DNA of 64,000 bases, from assembly GCA_022803075.1 (NCBI GenBank), contig JAFFTF010000003.1:38037-102036 (forward strand). Direction: 5' to 3'. Under the pieces are notes generated by a model. That model was not told where the DNA came from. It searched no databases and saw nothing but the letters and a program-made list of their open reading frames with translations. Position numbers and translations under genes: made by a program. Position 1 is the stretch's first letter; every line of letters starts with the position of its first letter. Below are positions 8,768 to 16,375 of this stretch, in pieces. Source of the DNA: Micrococcales bacterium 31B (GTDB taxonomy: Bacteria > Actinomycetota > Actinomycetes > Actinomycetales > Dermabacteraceae).

Positions 8768-10014
8768 TGGGAGGTGGCCTGAGCGACACTCAATCGACCA
8801 AACGAGAGGTCCGAAAGGGCGCGGGCCGTTATGTCTTCGATCTGGCTGGCCCCCGCGGGGCCAAGATAGGTGGGTGGCATGTCCAATTTCGCGATCAGGT
8901 CTATGTACTCCAACTGCTGAATGGACGCTGCGCTGAGGTCCGGTGCGATGGCGTCGCGAATAGTGGCGTTGGCGGGCACGCCACGATTCATACCGAGGAT
9001 GGCACCGGCTTCCACGTTATTGACGAGATAGTCGAGCAGGCGCGCAGACTCACGTGGATGCTCGGTCTGTGCCGAGATGCAGTAGAACTGCGAGGGCTGC
9101 AACCACATGCCCGTGCGTGGAGTATCGCCGGGCACGCGCAGTAGTCGCAGATCTGTTTTTGCAGCGGCAGCGAGCGCGTCGAGTGAGTTGCTCCACGTAA
9201 TCCAGAAGGCCGCCTTTCCCTGCGCCATGAGAGATTGCTCAAGGCTGACGCCGAGTTGCTCCTGTGCGAGGCCGGGTTCGGGCATGGCACCACTCGACGA
9301 CAGTTTCTCAGCGATTTCAAAGTACGTGGTGAGGACGTCGGAGGAGATGCCGAGGCCGCCGCTCTCGGTAAACAACCGCTCACCATGTTGCCTTGCGATG
9401 AGGTCAGTGTTGTTGTGGTCGAGCGTGGCCTGCACTCCGTAGGTGCCCGACGGGCTGGATTTCGTGATCTCCGTGCCGAGAGAGATGAAGTCATCCCAGG
9501 TCCAAGTGGTGTCGTCGGGCATTTCTAGGCCCGCGGCAGCGACCACAGCGGGGTTCGCAATGACAGCGATAGCGTTGGTGGAATTGATGACGCCGTATTG
9601 AACCCCGTCGATTGCACCACTTGCGAGACCCGTCGAGTCGATGTGAGTGAGGTCAAGGTCGGCCTTCACGGTGTTGAGATCCAGTAGCGCACCTCGACCT
9701 GCGTATTCGCTGGGGTAGGCGCCACCCAAGGTGAAGACGTCCGGCGCTCGCTTTGCGGCGACAGTGGTTGCGAGTCGATCAAAGTACCCGTCGATGTCGC
9801 CTGGTTCTCCCTTGACGGTGACTCCCGGGTTCGCGGATTCAAAGCCTGCGATGACTGCATTCATAAGTTTCGTGCGCTCGTTGTTGCCCCACCAGGCGAG
9901 GCGAAGTTGCACACCCCCAGTATCCGATTCGCCGCGTCCGCACGCGCCAAGACTGAGTCCCGCAGCGACGCCGAGGGCGAGGCCAAATGCTTGTCGTCGT
10001 GTGGTGCTGATCAT
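8734..10014 (-). CDS. Sugar ABC transporter substrate-binding lipoprotein
   Basis: 426 residues from the ATG at 10014 (GGAG six bases upstream). The N-terminus has a twin-Arg-like start (STTRRQAFGLALG) and a lipobox LSLGAC, so the protein is a membrane-anchored lipoprotein. The body has features of family 1 extracellular sugar-binding proteins (LRLAWWGNNERTKLMNAVIAGFE; APDVFTLGGAYPSEYAGRGALLDL; AQGKAAFWITWSNSL). No permease or ATPase genes are adjacent, so it must use permeases encoded elsewhere or be a remnant of a larger locus. It is coupled to a glycosidase. Confidence 0.85.
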   Translation of the reverse strand: MISTTRRQAFGLALGVAAGLSLGACGRGESDTGGVQLRLAWWGNNERTKLMNAVIAGFESANPGVTVKGEPGDIDGYFDRLATTVAAKRAPDVFTLGGAYPSEYAGRGALLDLNTVKADLDLTHIDSTGLASGAIDGVQYGVINSTNAIAVIANPAVVAAAGLEMPDDTTWTWDDFISLGTEITKSSPSGTYGVQATLDHNNTDLIARQHGERLFTESGGLGISSDVLTTYFEIAEKLSSSGAMPEPGLAQEQLGVSLEQSLMAQGKAAFWITWSNSLDALAAAAKTDLRLLRVPGDTPRTGMWLQPSQFYCISAQTEHPRESARLLDYLVNNVEAGAILGMNRGVPANATIRDAIAPDLSAASIQQLEYIDLIAKLDMPPTYLGPAGASQIEDITARALSDLSFGRLSVAQATSQWLRESQAAIA

Positions 10015-10350
10015 GGTGACTCCGTTGTCGCTCGGGCGCGAGGCTGCGGCGCTCTCGCCACATCCAGCAAGAAACCGATTTCTCACTGGTGCCAACTATA
10101 TGCATGTATGCAGTCAACGGGAACCCCCCGCGTCCAGAAGAACTCAGCCACGCGTGCGTCCGGTCGCCAATATCGTTCCGGTCGCCCTGATTCAGCGAAA
10201 AGTCGTGAACGCGAAGTCAATCAATCCGACCACCTGCTCAGAAGCTCGAGAAATTCTGAGTTGAGCTTTGCAACGTCGAAGTTCTCAGCATCGCCGCCCT
10301 CGAAACACCGCCTCGCTGTGTCTCGCCCACCGCGAGGAGGCGAGGACCTC
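10015..10350. other. Intergenic region upstream of the sugar-binding protein
   Basis: Contains the promoter side of the binding-protein gene with the inverted repeat TGCATGTATGCA (10101-10112), a CCGGACGC-family repeat on the - strand (10147-10163), and a second inverted repeat CTCAGAA/TTCTGAG (10237-10243 and 10254-10260). A short - strand frame ending at 10221 has no convincing start. No gene is supported. Confidence 0.5.
10101..10112. promoter_or_regulatory. Inverted repeat TGCATGTATGCA, candidate operator
   Basis: Five-base arms with a two-base centre lie about 87 bases upstream of the sugar-binding protein start, overlapping an AT-rich TATATGCAT stretch. Position and symmetry suggest an operator for a GntR- or LacI-type regulator; the regulator is not identified. 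Confidence 0.35.
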
Positions 10351-10362
10351 TCAGCGAGGCGG
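10308..10362 (-). terminator. Inverted repeat overlapping the peptidase E stop codon
   Basis: Eleven-base perfect arms (10308-10318 and 10352-10362) bracket a 33-base loop, beginning at the stop codon of the peptidase E gene. It may end that transcript, but there is no clear U-run. Confidence 0.3.
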
Positions 10363-11064
10363 TCGATCGCCCGCCGAGCCGCCCACCGCCGCGCCGTCAG
10401 CCGCGAACGCGTGCCACTGGCCTTCCGAGACCACCCGCACCCCCGCGGCGTCCACGACCACGGCGCTCTGGTCGTCGAGCGCGTACGAGGGCACCCCGAT
10501 GCGCGCCGCCCAGTGGCGCGCGTCGGGTAGCGTGTTTTCGTCAAAGCCCGGGTAGTCGAGGTGGGGAAAAATCGCGAAGTCCACCGCCCCCAGGGTCTCG
10601 GCGGCCCCCTCGGGCGGTTGCCACTGCGTGAACTCGGGGCCCACGCGAGGGGTCATGACCATGCTGCCCGCGCTCACGCCGACCCACACGTGGTCGGGCA
10701 GGTCGTCGATGAGGTCGGCGAGGCCCGAGGCACGCATCCAGTGGGCGAGAAACAGGGCGTCACCACCGTCGACAAGCAGCACATCAGCCTCGCGCACCCA
10801 CGCCTGCCAGCGCTGCGGTTCGAGGCTCGGCAGGGCCGTAAGCTCGAGCAGCCCGACCCGCGCCCAGCCCAGGTCCGCCATGGGCGCCGGCGAGTCACCC
10901 GAGACGAATCGCCACGCGGAATAGGGAGTGCACGCCGGGTGGCCGTATTCGGCGGTCGGTATCACGAGCGCGGTGCACAGGTCGGGGGGTCGGCCGAGCA
11001 GCGCCACCAGTTCGGCGCGAATGCTTGGGTTGCTGACTCCGCCGGAGGTGAGCAAAAGTTTCAT
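10351..11064 (-). CDS. Peptidase E (S51 family) homologue
   Basis: 237 residues from the ATG at 11064; an upstream frame extension lacks a ribosome site. The S51 Ser nucleophile motif GVSAGSM and the preceding VDGGDALFLAHWM match aspartyl dipeptidases (PepE) and cyanophycinase relatives. The start MKLLLTSGGVSN and the later FAIFPHLDYPG are also typical. It probably hydrolyses Asp-X dipeptides or a similar small substrate in the cytoplasm. It is divergent from the GntR regulator gene across 143 bases. Confidence 0.8.
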   Translation of the reverse strand: MKLLLTSGGVSNPSIRAELVALLGRPPDLCTALVIPTAEYGHPACTPYSAWRFVSGDSPAPMADLGWARVGLLELTALPSLEPQRWQAWVREADVLLVDGGDALFLAHWMRASGLADLIDDLPDHVWVGVSAGSMVMTPRVGPEFTQWQPPEGAAETLGAVDFAIFPHLDYPGFDENTLPDARHWAARIGVPSYALDDQSAVVVDAAGVRVVSEGQWHAFAADGAAVGGSAGDRPPR

Positions 11065-11207
11065 GGGGCCTGCCGTTTCGTCGTCATGGAACCGCCATAG
11101 TAGCGGCATTCTGGACGCTCGCGCGGCCCGCCGACGCGCCCCGCCCCGATCGCGCTTGGTACGCTACCTTATTCTGTGCACCCACCTTCCCGAACAACGA
11201 GGACCCC

Positions 11208-11867
11208 ATGCCCCCAGGCGAAGAGTCAATGGCCGAGCGCGCCTATCAGTCGCTGCGACGTCGGCTCATCTTGCTCGACATCGCGCCGGGCGAGGCCATA
11301 AGCGAGTCTGCGCTGAGCCACGAGCTGGGCGTGGGCCGCACGCCGTTTCGCGAGGCGTTGAAGCGGCTCGAAAGCGATCATCTCGTGGTGTCGTACGCGC
11401 GGCGCGGCACGTTCGCGACGCACGTCGACATCACCGACCTGGCCGCTATCTCTGAGATGCGCGGAGTACTCGAGCCCCTTGCGGCGCGCAACGCCGCGCG
11501 GCACCGGCGGGAGCCCGTGCTGACGCGGCTGCGCGAGGTGGCGCACGAACTCGAGTCGACCGACCTCGGCAACGACCAGCGCGCCCTGCTCGAACGAGAC
11601 CTCGGCATTCACCGCTTGATATATAGCGCAGTGGACAATCACCACCTGGCCGAGACCCTGATTCGGCTCGATGACCTGGCCACCCGCATCTGGTCGGTGG
11701 TGCTCGACCGGATTCCCAACATTGCCGCGAACGTGCACGAGCATGCGGAGTTGTTGCATGCGATCATCGACGGCGACGCCGACCGTGCGGCGGCGCTCGC
11801 GGCGAGCCACGTGCAGCACTTCGAGGCCACCGTGCGCAAGGCCCTGGCCGGCGCTCGGCTAGGATGA
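11208..11867 (+). CDS. GntR-family (FadR/FCD) transcriptional regulator
   Basis: 219 residues. N-terminal winged helix (AERAYQSLRRRLILLDIAPGEAISESALSHELGVGRTPFREALKRLE) is followed by an all-helical FCD ligand-binding domain (SEMRGVLEPLAARNAA; DRAAALAASHVQHFEATV) with His residues suited to a bound metal. FCD regulators usually sense small carboxylic acids. The ATG has GAGGA five bases upstream. The next gene, an IclR regulator, starts 4 bases after the stop, so the two are co-transcribed and probably regulate the betaine genes that follow (inference from position). Confidence 0.85.
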   Translation: MPPGEESMAERAYQSLRRRLILLDIAPGEAISESALSHELGVGRTPFREALKRLESDHLVVSYARRGTFATHVDITDLAAISEMRGVLEPLAARNAARHRREPVLTRLREVAHELESTDLGNDQRALLERDLGIHRLIYSAVDNHHLAETLIRLDDLATRIWSVVLDRIPNIAANVHEHAELLHAIIDGDADRAAALAASHVQHFEATVRKALAGARLG

Positions 11868-11871
11868 CCGC

Positions 11872-12651
11872 GTGACAGAGATGGATCCTCGCGAGGGCAC
11901 CCCGCAGACCGTGCAGTCCGTCGATCGCGCCGTGCAGATTCTCGACCTGCTGGCCGCGCACGATGCGCTCGGCGTCAGCGAGATTTCGCGAGAGCTGGGG
12001 GTGCATCGCTCAACCGCGTTTCGGCTGCTCAGCACCCTGGAGTCCCGCAACCTCGTGCAGCAGGAGGAGCATCGGGGCACGTATTCACTCGGGTTTGGCC
12101 TGCTGAAGTTCGCGGGGGCCGTGAGCGGCCGCGTGGACCTCGTGCGGCAGGCCCAGTCGGCGTGCGACGCCGTGACCGCCGAACTCGACGAGACCAGCAA
12201 TGTCGCGATCCTCTCCGACGGTGCGGCCGTGAACATTGCGCAGGCCACGGGCGCGCGCCTTGTGAGTGTGCGGCGCCAGTACGTGGGGCAACGCACTCCC
12301 CTGCACGCCACGTCGACGGGCAAGGTGTTGCTGGCTCACGCGTCTCCGCAGGCGCTTGCGGACGCCCTGGGGGCCGGGTTGGCGCGCTTTACGAACCGCA
12401 CCATCACGGCCGGGCCTGACCTGCATGCGGCCCTGGAATCGGCGCGCGCGGAGGGGTGGGCAGCGGCGGTCGAGGAGTGGGAGGACGACACGAACGCCGT
12501 GGCCGTTCCCGTGTGGGGGTCGGGTGGCGCGTGTGTCGCGGCGCTCAGTGTGACGGCGCCGAGCTTTCGCATGACGTCCGATTCGTTCCCTGACCTGGTG
12601 GTGACCCTGCGGAGGCACGCTACCGACCTGGGAGCGCGGCTGGGCGGCTAA
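11872..12651 (+). CDS. IclR-family transcriptional regulator
   Basis: 259 residues from a GTG start with AGGA seven bases upstream. N-terminal winged helix (SVDRAVQILDLLAAHDALGVSEISRELGVHRSTAFRLLSTLE) precedes an IclR effector domain (PLHATSTGKVLLAHASPQ; AVPVWGSGGACVAALSVTAPSFRM). The consensus PLHxTAxGKxLLA is present. It lies directly before the dimethylglycine oxidase gene, whose upstream region has two tandem 19-base dyads (12731-12768) that are good operator candidates for it. Confidence 0.88.
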   Translation: MTEMDPREGTPQTVQSVDRAVQILDLLAAHDALGVSEISRELGVHRSTAFRLLSTLESRNLVQQEEHRGTYSLGFGLLKFAGAVSGRVDLVRQAQSACDAVTAELDETSNVAILSDGAAVNIAQATGARLVSVRRQYVGQRTPLHATSTGKVLLAHASPQALADALGAGLARFTNRTITAGPDLHAALESARAEGWAAAVEEWEDDTNAVAVPVWGSGGACVAALSVTAPSFRMTSDSFPDLVVTLRRHATDLGARLGG

Positions 12652-12730
12652 CCGGGCCCCGGAGCGTCCGCAATTAATGCCAGGTTGAGTGGCGAAATCT
12701 CTTGTCGGGGGACGTTGCACGCCGATAGAC

Positions 12731-12768
12731 TGTTGCTCCATACGCACACTGTTGCATAATACGCAACA
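12731..12768. promoter_or_regulatory. Two tandem 19-base dyads upstream of dimethylglycine oxidase
   Basis: TGTTGCATAATACGCAACA (12750-12768) is a dyad with perfect six-base arms and a 7-base centre. Directly before it, TGTTGCTCCATACGCACAC (12731-12749) is an imperfect copy. Adjacent tandem sites of this size and form fit IclR-type operators. They lie 46-83 bases before the ATG at 12814, over the likely promoter. Confidence 0.55.
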
Positions 12769-12772
12769 CAAA

Positions 12773-12787
12773 GCGGCCTTCGGCCGC
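12773..12787 (+). other. Small 5'-UTR hairpin
   Basis: GCGGCC-TTC-GGCCGC forms a six-pair stem about 26 bases before the dimethylglycine oxidase start. It may stabilise the messenger or mark the transcript start region; no riboswitch features are visible. Confidence 0.35.
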
Positions 12788-12813
12788 CACTCGACACGCA
12801 AGGGAGCCGTCGA

Positions 12814-15327
12814 ATGACCGATCATTCCACGCTGGAACAGCAGCCCACCATCATCGTGATCGGCCTTGGCGTCGTGGGCGCCGCCCTCGCCGACGAGCTC
12901 ACCGCCCGCGGCATGCGACACGTCACCGTGCTCGAGCAGGGCCCCCTCTACGTCACCGGAGGGTCGTCCTCCCACGCCCCCGGCTTCGTGTTTCAGACCA
13001 GTGGCAACCGCGTCATGAGCACGCTCGCGAAACGCACACTCGACAAGCTCGACGGCCTCGAACACGACGGCCAATTTCTGCTCAAGCGCATCGGCGGCCT
13101 CGAAATCGCCACCACGCCCGAACGCCTCACCGAACTACAGCGCCGCCACGGCTTCGCGAGCTCGTGGGGCATTCCCTCCCGACTCATCACCCCCGCCGAA
13201 TGCGGCGAGATGTGGCCCGGCCTCGACACCTCACTCATTCTCGGCGCCCTACACACCCCCACTGACGGCATCGTGAAGAGCGTCGCCGCCGTGCAATACC
13301 AGGCCGAACGCGCCCTCGAACGCGGTGCGAAGATCGTCGGCCACACGCGAGTCACCGCCATTCACCGAGAGAACGGCAAGGTCACGGGCGTAAGCACCGT
13401 TCCCGTGACCGAAACCGGCGCCGAACCGCAGTTCGTGCCCGCCGACATCGTCGTCTCGTGCGCCGGCCTCTGGGGCCCCGGCGTCGCCCGCGACATGCTC
13501 GGCTTCGACCTGCCCATGGTGCCCATGGAGCACGGCTTCGGCTTCACCGAGCCCCTGCCCCAACTGGCCGGAGTCAACCAGGTGCAGAACGAGGCGTCCC
13601 GCCCCATGCTGCGCCACCAAGACCACGCCATGTACCTGCGCGAATTTGTGGACCGCATCGGCATCGGCGCCTACGAACACCGCCCCATGCCGCTCGACCC
13701 CGAGCAGATCGCGAGCGCAGACGAGTTCGCCCGCACCGGCGTACACCCCGCGATCCACCCGTTCACCGAGGCCGACTTCGCACCCACGTGGCGCGAGGCG
13801 CAGCGCCTGCTGCCCGAACTCGGCGAGGCCAAACTCGGCGAAACCTACAACGGAATATTCTCTTTCACCCCCGACGGCGGCCCCATGCTCGGCCCCGTCG
13901 ACGGCGTGCGCGGGCTGTGGCTCGCCCAGGCCGTGTGGGTCACCCAGTCGGCGGGCGTCGCACAGGTGATGGCCGACTGGATCGTCACAGAAGAGCCCGG
14001 CATTGACACGAGCGGCCTCGACTACCGACGCTTCGACCCCACGGTCGTGTCGAAGCAGTGGGCCGTGGCTCGGGCGTCCGAATCCTACGACGAGGTGTAC
14101 GACATCGTGCACCCCCAAAAACCCACGCTGCAGCTGCGCGGCCTGCGCACCAGCCCGTTCTACCCCCGTCACGTTGAGCTCGGAGCCCAGTTTGAGGAGA
14201 CCCACGGCTGGGAGCGCCCCACGTGGTTCGCGGCGAACGCGCCGCTCGTCGACGCCCTGCCCAGCGTGCCCACGCGCGATGCGTGGTCGGGCGCGGTGTG
14301 GTCGCCCATCGCCGCCGCCGAGGCGCACGCCACGCGGCAACAGGTCGCCCTCTACGACATGAGCCAACTGTCGCGCATCGAGGTCAGCGGCCCGGGCGCG
14401 AGCGACTTTCTGCAGCCGCTCGTCACCCGCAACGTGAAGCGCACCGTCGGCTCCGTGATCTACTGCCTGCTGCTCAGCGCCGAGGGCGGGATACTCAGCG
14501 ACGTCACCATCGCGCGACTCGGCGAGGAACGCTACATGATCGGCACCAACGGCAACCTCGACCTCGCGCGCCTGCGCGACCTGCGCGATCTCGACCCCAA
14601 CGCCCAGCACGTACAGATGCGCGACCTCACCTCGGGCGAATGCGGTCTCGGCCTGTGGGGCCCCCACGCGCGCGACGTGCTCGAAAAGCTCACGAGCGAC
14701 GACGTCTCGCACGAGGGCCTGAAGTACTTTCGCTGCCGCGAGATCCGAGTCGCGGGCGCGCCCGTGCTCGCCCTGCGCGTCAGTTATGTCGGCGAGCTCG
14801 GGTGGGAGCTCTATACCACCGCCGACCACGGCCTCTACCTGTGGGACGCCCTGTGGGCCGCGGGTCAAGAGTTCGGCATCGTCGCAGCGGGCCGCCGCGC
14901 GTTTAGCTCATTGCGTCTCGAAAAGGGCTACCGCTCCTACGGCAGCGACATGACCCGCGAAGACACGCCCGACGAAGTGGGACTCTCGTTCGCCGTGCAC
15001 CAGCCCAAGGAGGGGTTCGTCGGCCGCGAGGCGCTCGCGGGGCGCGAAGTGCGCCGCCGCCTCGTCACGGTCACCCTCGACTCCCCCGACGCCCTGGTGA
15101 TGGGCTCCGAGCCCGCCTATCGTCGCGGCACGGACGAGGTGGTTGGGTACGTCACGAGCGCCGACCAGGGGTATTCGATCGGACGCTCCGTCGCATACGT
15201 CTGGCTGCCGACCGACCTTGCCGAGGTGGGCAGCGAAATAGACCTCGAATACTTCGGCACTCGGCTGCCGGCAACCGTGCAGGCCGAGCCCCTGTTCGAC
15301 CCCGAGATGACCCACATTCAGCGCTGA
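12814..15327 (+). CDS. dmgO: Dimethylglycine oxidase/dehydrogenase, FAD and folate dependent
   Basis: An 837-residue fusion. Residues ~1-400 are a DAO-type FAD oxidase with a dinucleotide motif (VIGLGVVGAALADEL) and the motif SSHAPGF, in which the His near residue 54 matches the covalent-flavin His of Arthrobacter dimethylglycine oxidase. A linker domain follows (~400-460), then a GcvT-like folate domain (~480 onwards: YDMSQLSRIEVSGPGA; VSYVGELGWELYTTADHGLYLWDALW; LEKGYRSYGSDM). The enzyme oxidises dimethylglycine to sarcosine and passes the one-carbon unit to tetrahydrofolate. Sarcosine itself could be an alternative substrate. It is followed after 22 bases by purU, forming a one-carbon operon. 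Confidence 0.88.
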   Translation: MTDHSTLEQQPTIIVIGLGVVGAALADELTARGMRHVTVLEQGPLYVTGGSSSHAPGFVFQTSGNRVMSTLAKRTLDKLDGLEHDGQFLLKRIGGLEIATTPERLTELQRRHGFASSWGIPSRLITPAECGEMWPGLDTSLILGALHTPTDGIVKSVAAVQYQAERALERGAKIVGHTRVTAIHRENGKVTGVSTVPVTETGAEPQFVPADIVVSCAGLWGPGVARDMLGFDLPMVPMEHGFGFTEPLPQLAGVNQVQNEASRPMLRHQDHAMYLREFVDRIGIGAYEHRPMPLDPEQIASADEFARTGVHPAIHPFTEADFAPTWREAQRLLPELGEAKLGETYNGIFSFTPDGGPMLGPVDGVRGLWLAQAVWVTQSAGVAQVMADWIVTEEPGIDTSGLDYRRFDPTVVSKQWAVARASESYDEVYDIVHPQKPTLQLRGLRTSPFYPRHVELGAQFEETHGWERPTWFAANAPLVDALPSVPTRDAWSGAVWSPIAAAEAHATRQQVALYDMSQLSRIEVSGPGASDFLQPLVTRNVKRTVGSVIYCLLLSAEGGILSDVTIARLGEERYMIGTNGNLDLARLRDLRDLDPNAQHVQMRDLTSGECGLGLWGPHARDVLEKLTSDDVSHEGLKYFRCREIRVAGAPVLALRVSYVGELGWELYTTADHGLYLWDALWAAGQEFGIVAAGRRAFSSLRLEKGYRSYGSDMTREDTPDEVGLSFAVHQPKEGFVGREALAGREVRRRLVTVTLDSPDALVMGSEPAYRRGTDEVVGYVTSADQGYSIGRSVAYVWLPTDLAEVGSEIDLEYFGTRLPATVQAEPLFDPEMTHIQR

Positions 15328-15349
15328 TGCGCACCGACACAAGGCAACC

Positions 15350-16246
15350 ATGACTACTTCAGCCCCCACGGCCCCCAGTTTTATCGTCACCTTCACCTGC
15401 CGCGAGCAGCGCGGCATCGTGCACGCCATCACCGGCGTGCTGGTAGAGCACGGCGGCGACATCATCGAACTGAAGCAGTTCGACGACCCCATCAGCGGTC
15501 ACTTCTTCTTTCGCGCACGGTTCGCGCTCGCCACGGACAGTTCACAGGGTGCGACGGAATCCCCCGGCGTGCTGCAGACCCTGCGGGACGATCTCACGGC
15601 TCTCGCGCAGCGCCTCGACGCCGAGTTCTCACTGCGACCCCACGGAGAGAAAGTGAAGACTCTGGTGATGGTGTCGAAATTTGGCCACTGCCTGAACGAC
15701 CTGCTCTACCGCACACGCATGGGTGACATCGACGCTGAGATTGTCGCCGTGGTGTCGAATCACCCCGACCATCGCCAGGTGGTGGAGTGGCACGGGATTC
15801 CCTTCTTTCACGTGCCCGTCACGCCCGACACGAAGCCCGCGGCCGAGGCGAAGCTGCTCGATATTATCGAACGCTTCGAAGTTGATCTCGTGGTGCTAGC
15901 GCGGTACATGCAGGTGCTTTCCGATTCGCTGTCGCGCGCCCTCTCGGGCAAGGCCATCAACATTCACCACTCGTTTTTGCCCTCGTTCAAGGGCGCGAAG
16001 CCGTACCACCAGGCCTGGGAACGTGGCGTGAAGAACGTGGGCGCCACGGCGCATTACGTCAATCACGAACTCGATGAGGGTCCCATCATTGCGCAGCGAG
16101 TGCAGCCCGTCGACCATACCTTCAGCCCGGAGGACCTCGTGGCCGCGGGCCGCGACACCGAGTCGAAGGCCCTCGCGGACGCCGTCACCTGGCACTGCCA
16201 GGCTCGCGTGTTCCTTAACGGCAGCCGCACGGTCGTGCTGCGCTAA
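15350..16246 (+). CDS. purU: Formyltetrahydrofolate deformylase PurU
   Basis: 298 residues. N-terminal ACT domain (TFTCREQRGIVHAITGVLVEHGGDIIELKQFDD) followed by a formyltransferase-fold hydrolase domain. The catalytic Asn-His-Asp set is visible in INIHHSFLPSFKGAKPYHQA and HELDEGPII. It hydrolyses 10-formyl-THF to formate and THF. Next to dimethylglycine oxidase it would regenerate THF from one-carbon units released by demethylation, a pairing well known in betaine and sarcosine loci. It ends before a strong terminator. Confidence 0.92.
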   Translation: MTTSAPTAPSFIVTFTCREQRGIVHAITGVLVEHGGDIIELKQFDDPISGHFFFRARFALATDSSQGATESPGVLQTLRDDLTALAQRLDAEFSLRPHGEKVKTLVMVSKFGHCLNDLLYRTRMGDIDAEIVAVVSNHPDHRQVVEWHGIPFFHVPVTPDTKPAAEAKLLDIIERFEVDLVVLARYMQVLSDSLSRALSGKAINIHHSFLPSFKGAKPYHQAWERGVKNVGATAHYVNHELDEGPIIAQRVQPVDHTFSPEDLVAAGRDTESKALADAVTWHCQARVFLNGSRTVVLR

Positions 16247-16284
16247 GGCCAGCGTCGCTGCCCGCTCTGGGCCGCACACGACAC

Positions 16285-16326
16285 CGGACCGGATCCCAGC
16301 CCCGCGGGGCGGGGGGATCCGGTCCG
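16285..16326. terminator. Strong bidirectional terminator hairpin
   Basis: Perfect 13-base arms (16285-16297 and 16314-16326, core CGGACCGGATCCC) around a 16-base GC-rich loop, followed on the + strand by TTGATTTATTG. It separates purU from the convergent BCCT transporter gene. Confidence 0.8.
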
Positions 16327-16375
16327 TTGATTTATTGTCTGCGATGTCGCGGCACGCGCGCGCCGCGTTCAGCCG

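Noticed and set aside
10221-10330. Short - strand frame ending NSEFLELLSRWSD between peptidase E and the binding protein
   Set aside because: The residues look protein-like, but there is no start codon with a ribosome site, and the frame upstream is a shadow of peptidase E.
13249-14868. 539-codon open frame antisense to dimethylglycine oxidase
   Set aside because: A high-GC shadow frame; composition is Arg/Gly/Ala/Val-rich with no family features, while the + strand encodes a complete enzyme with clear motifs.
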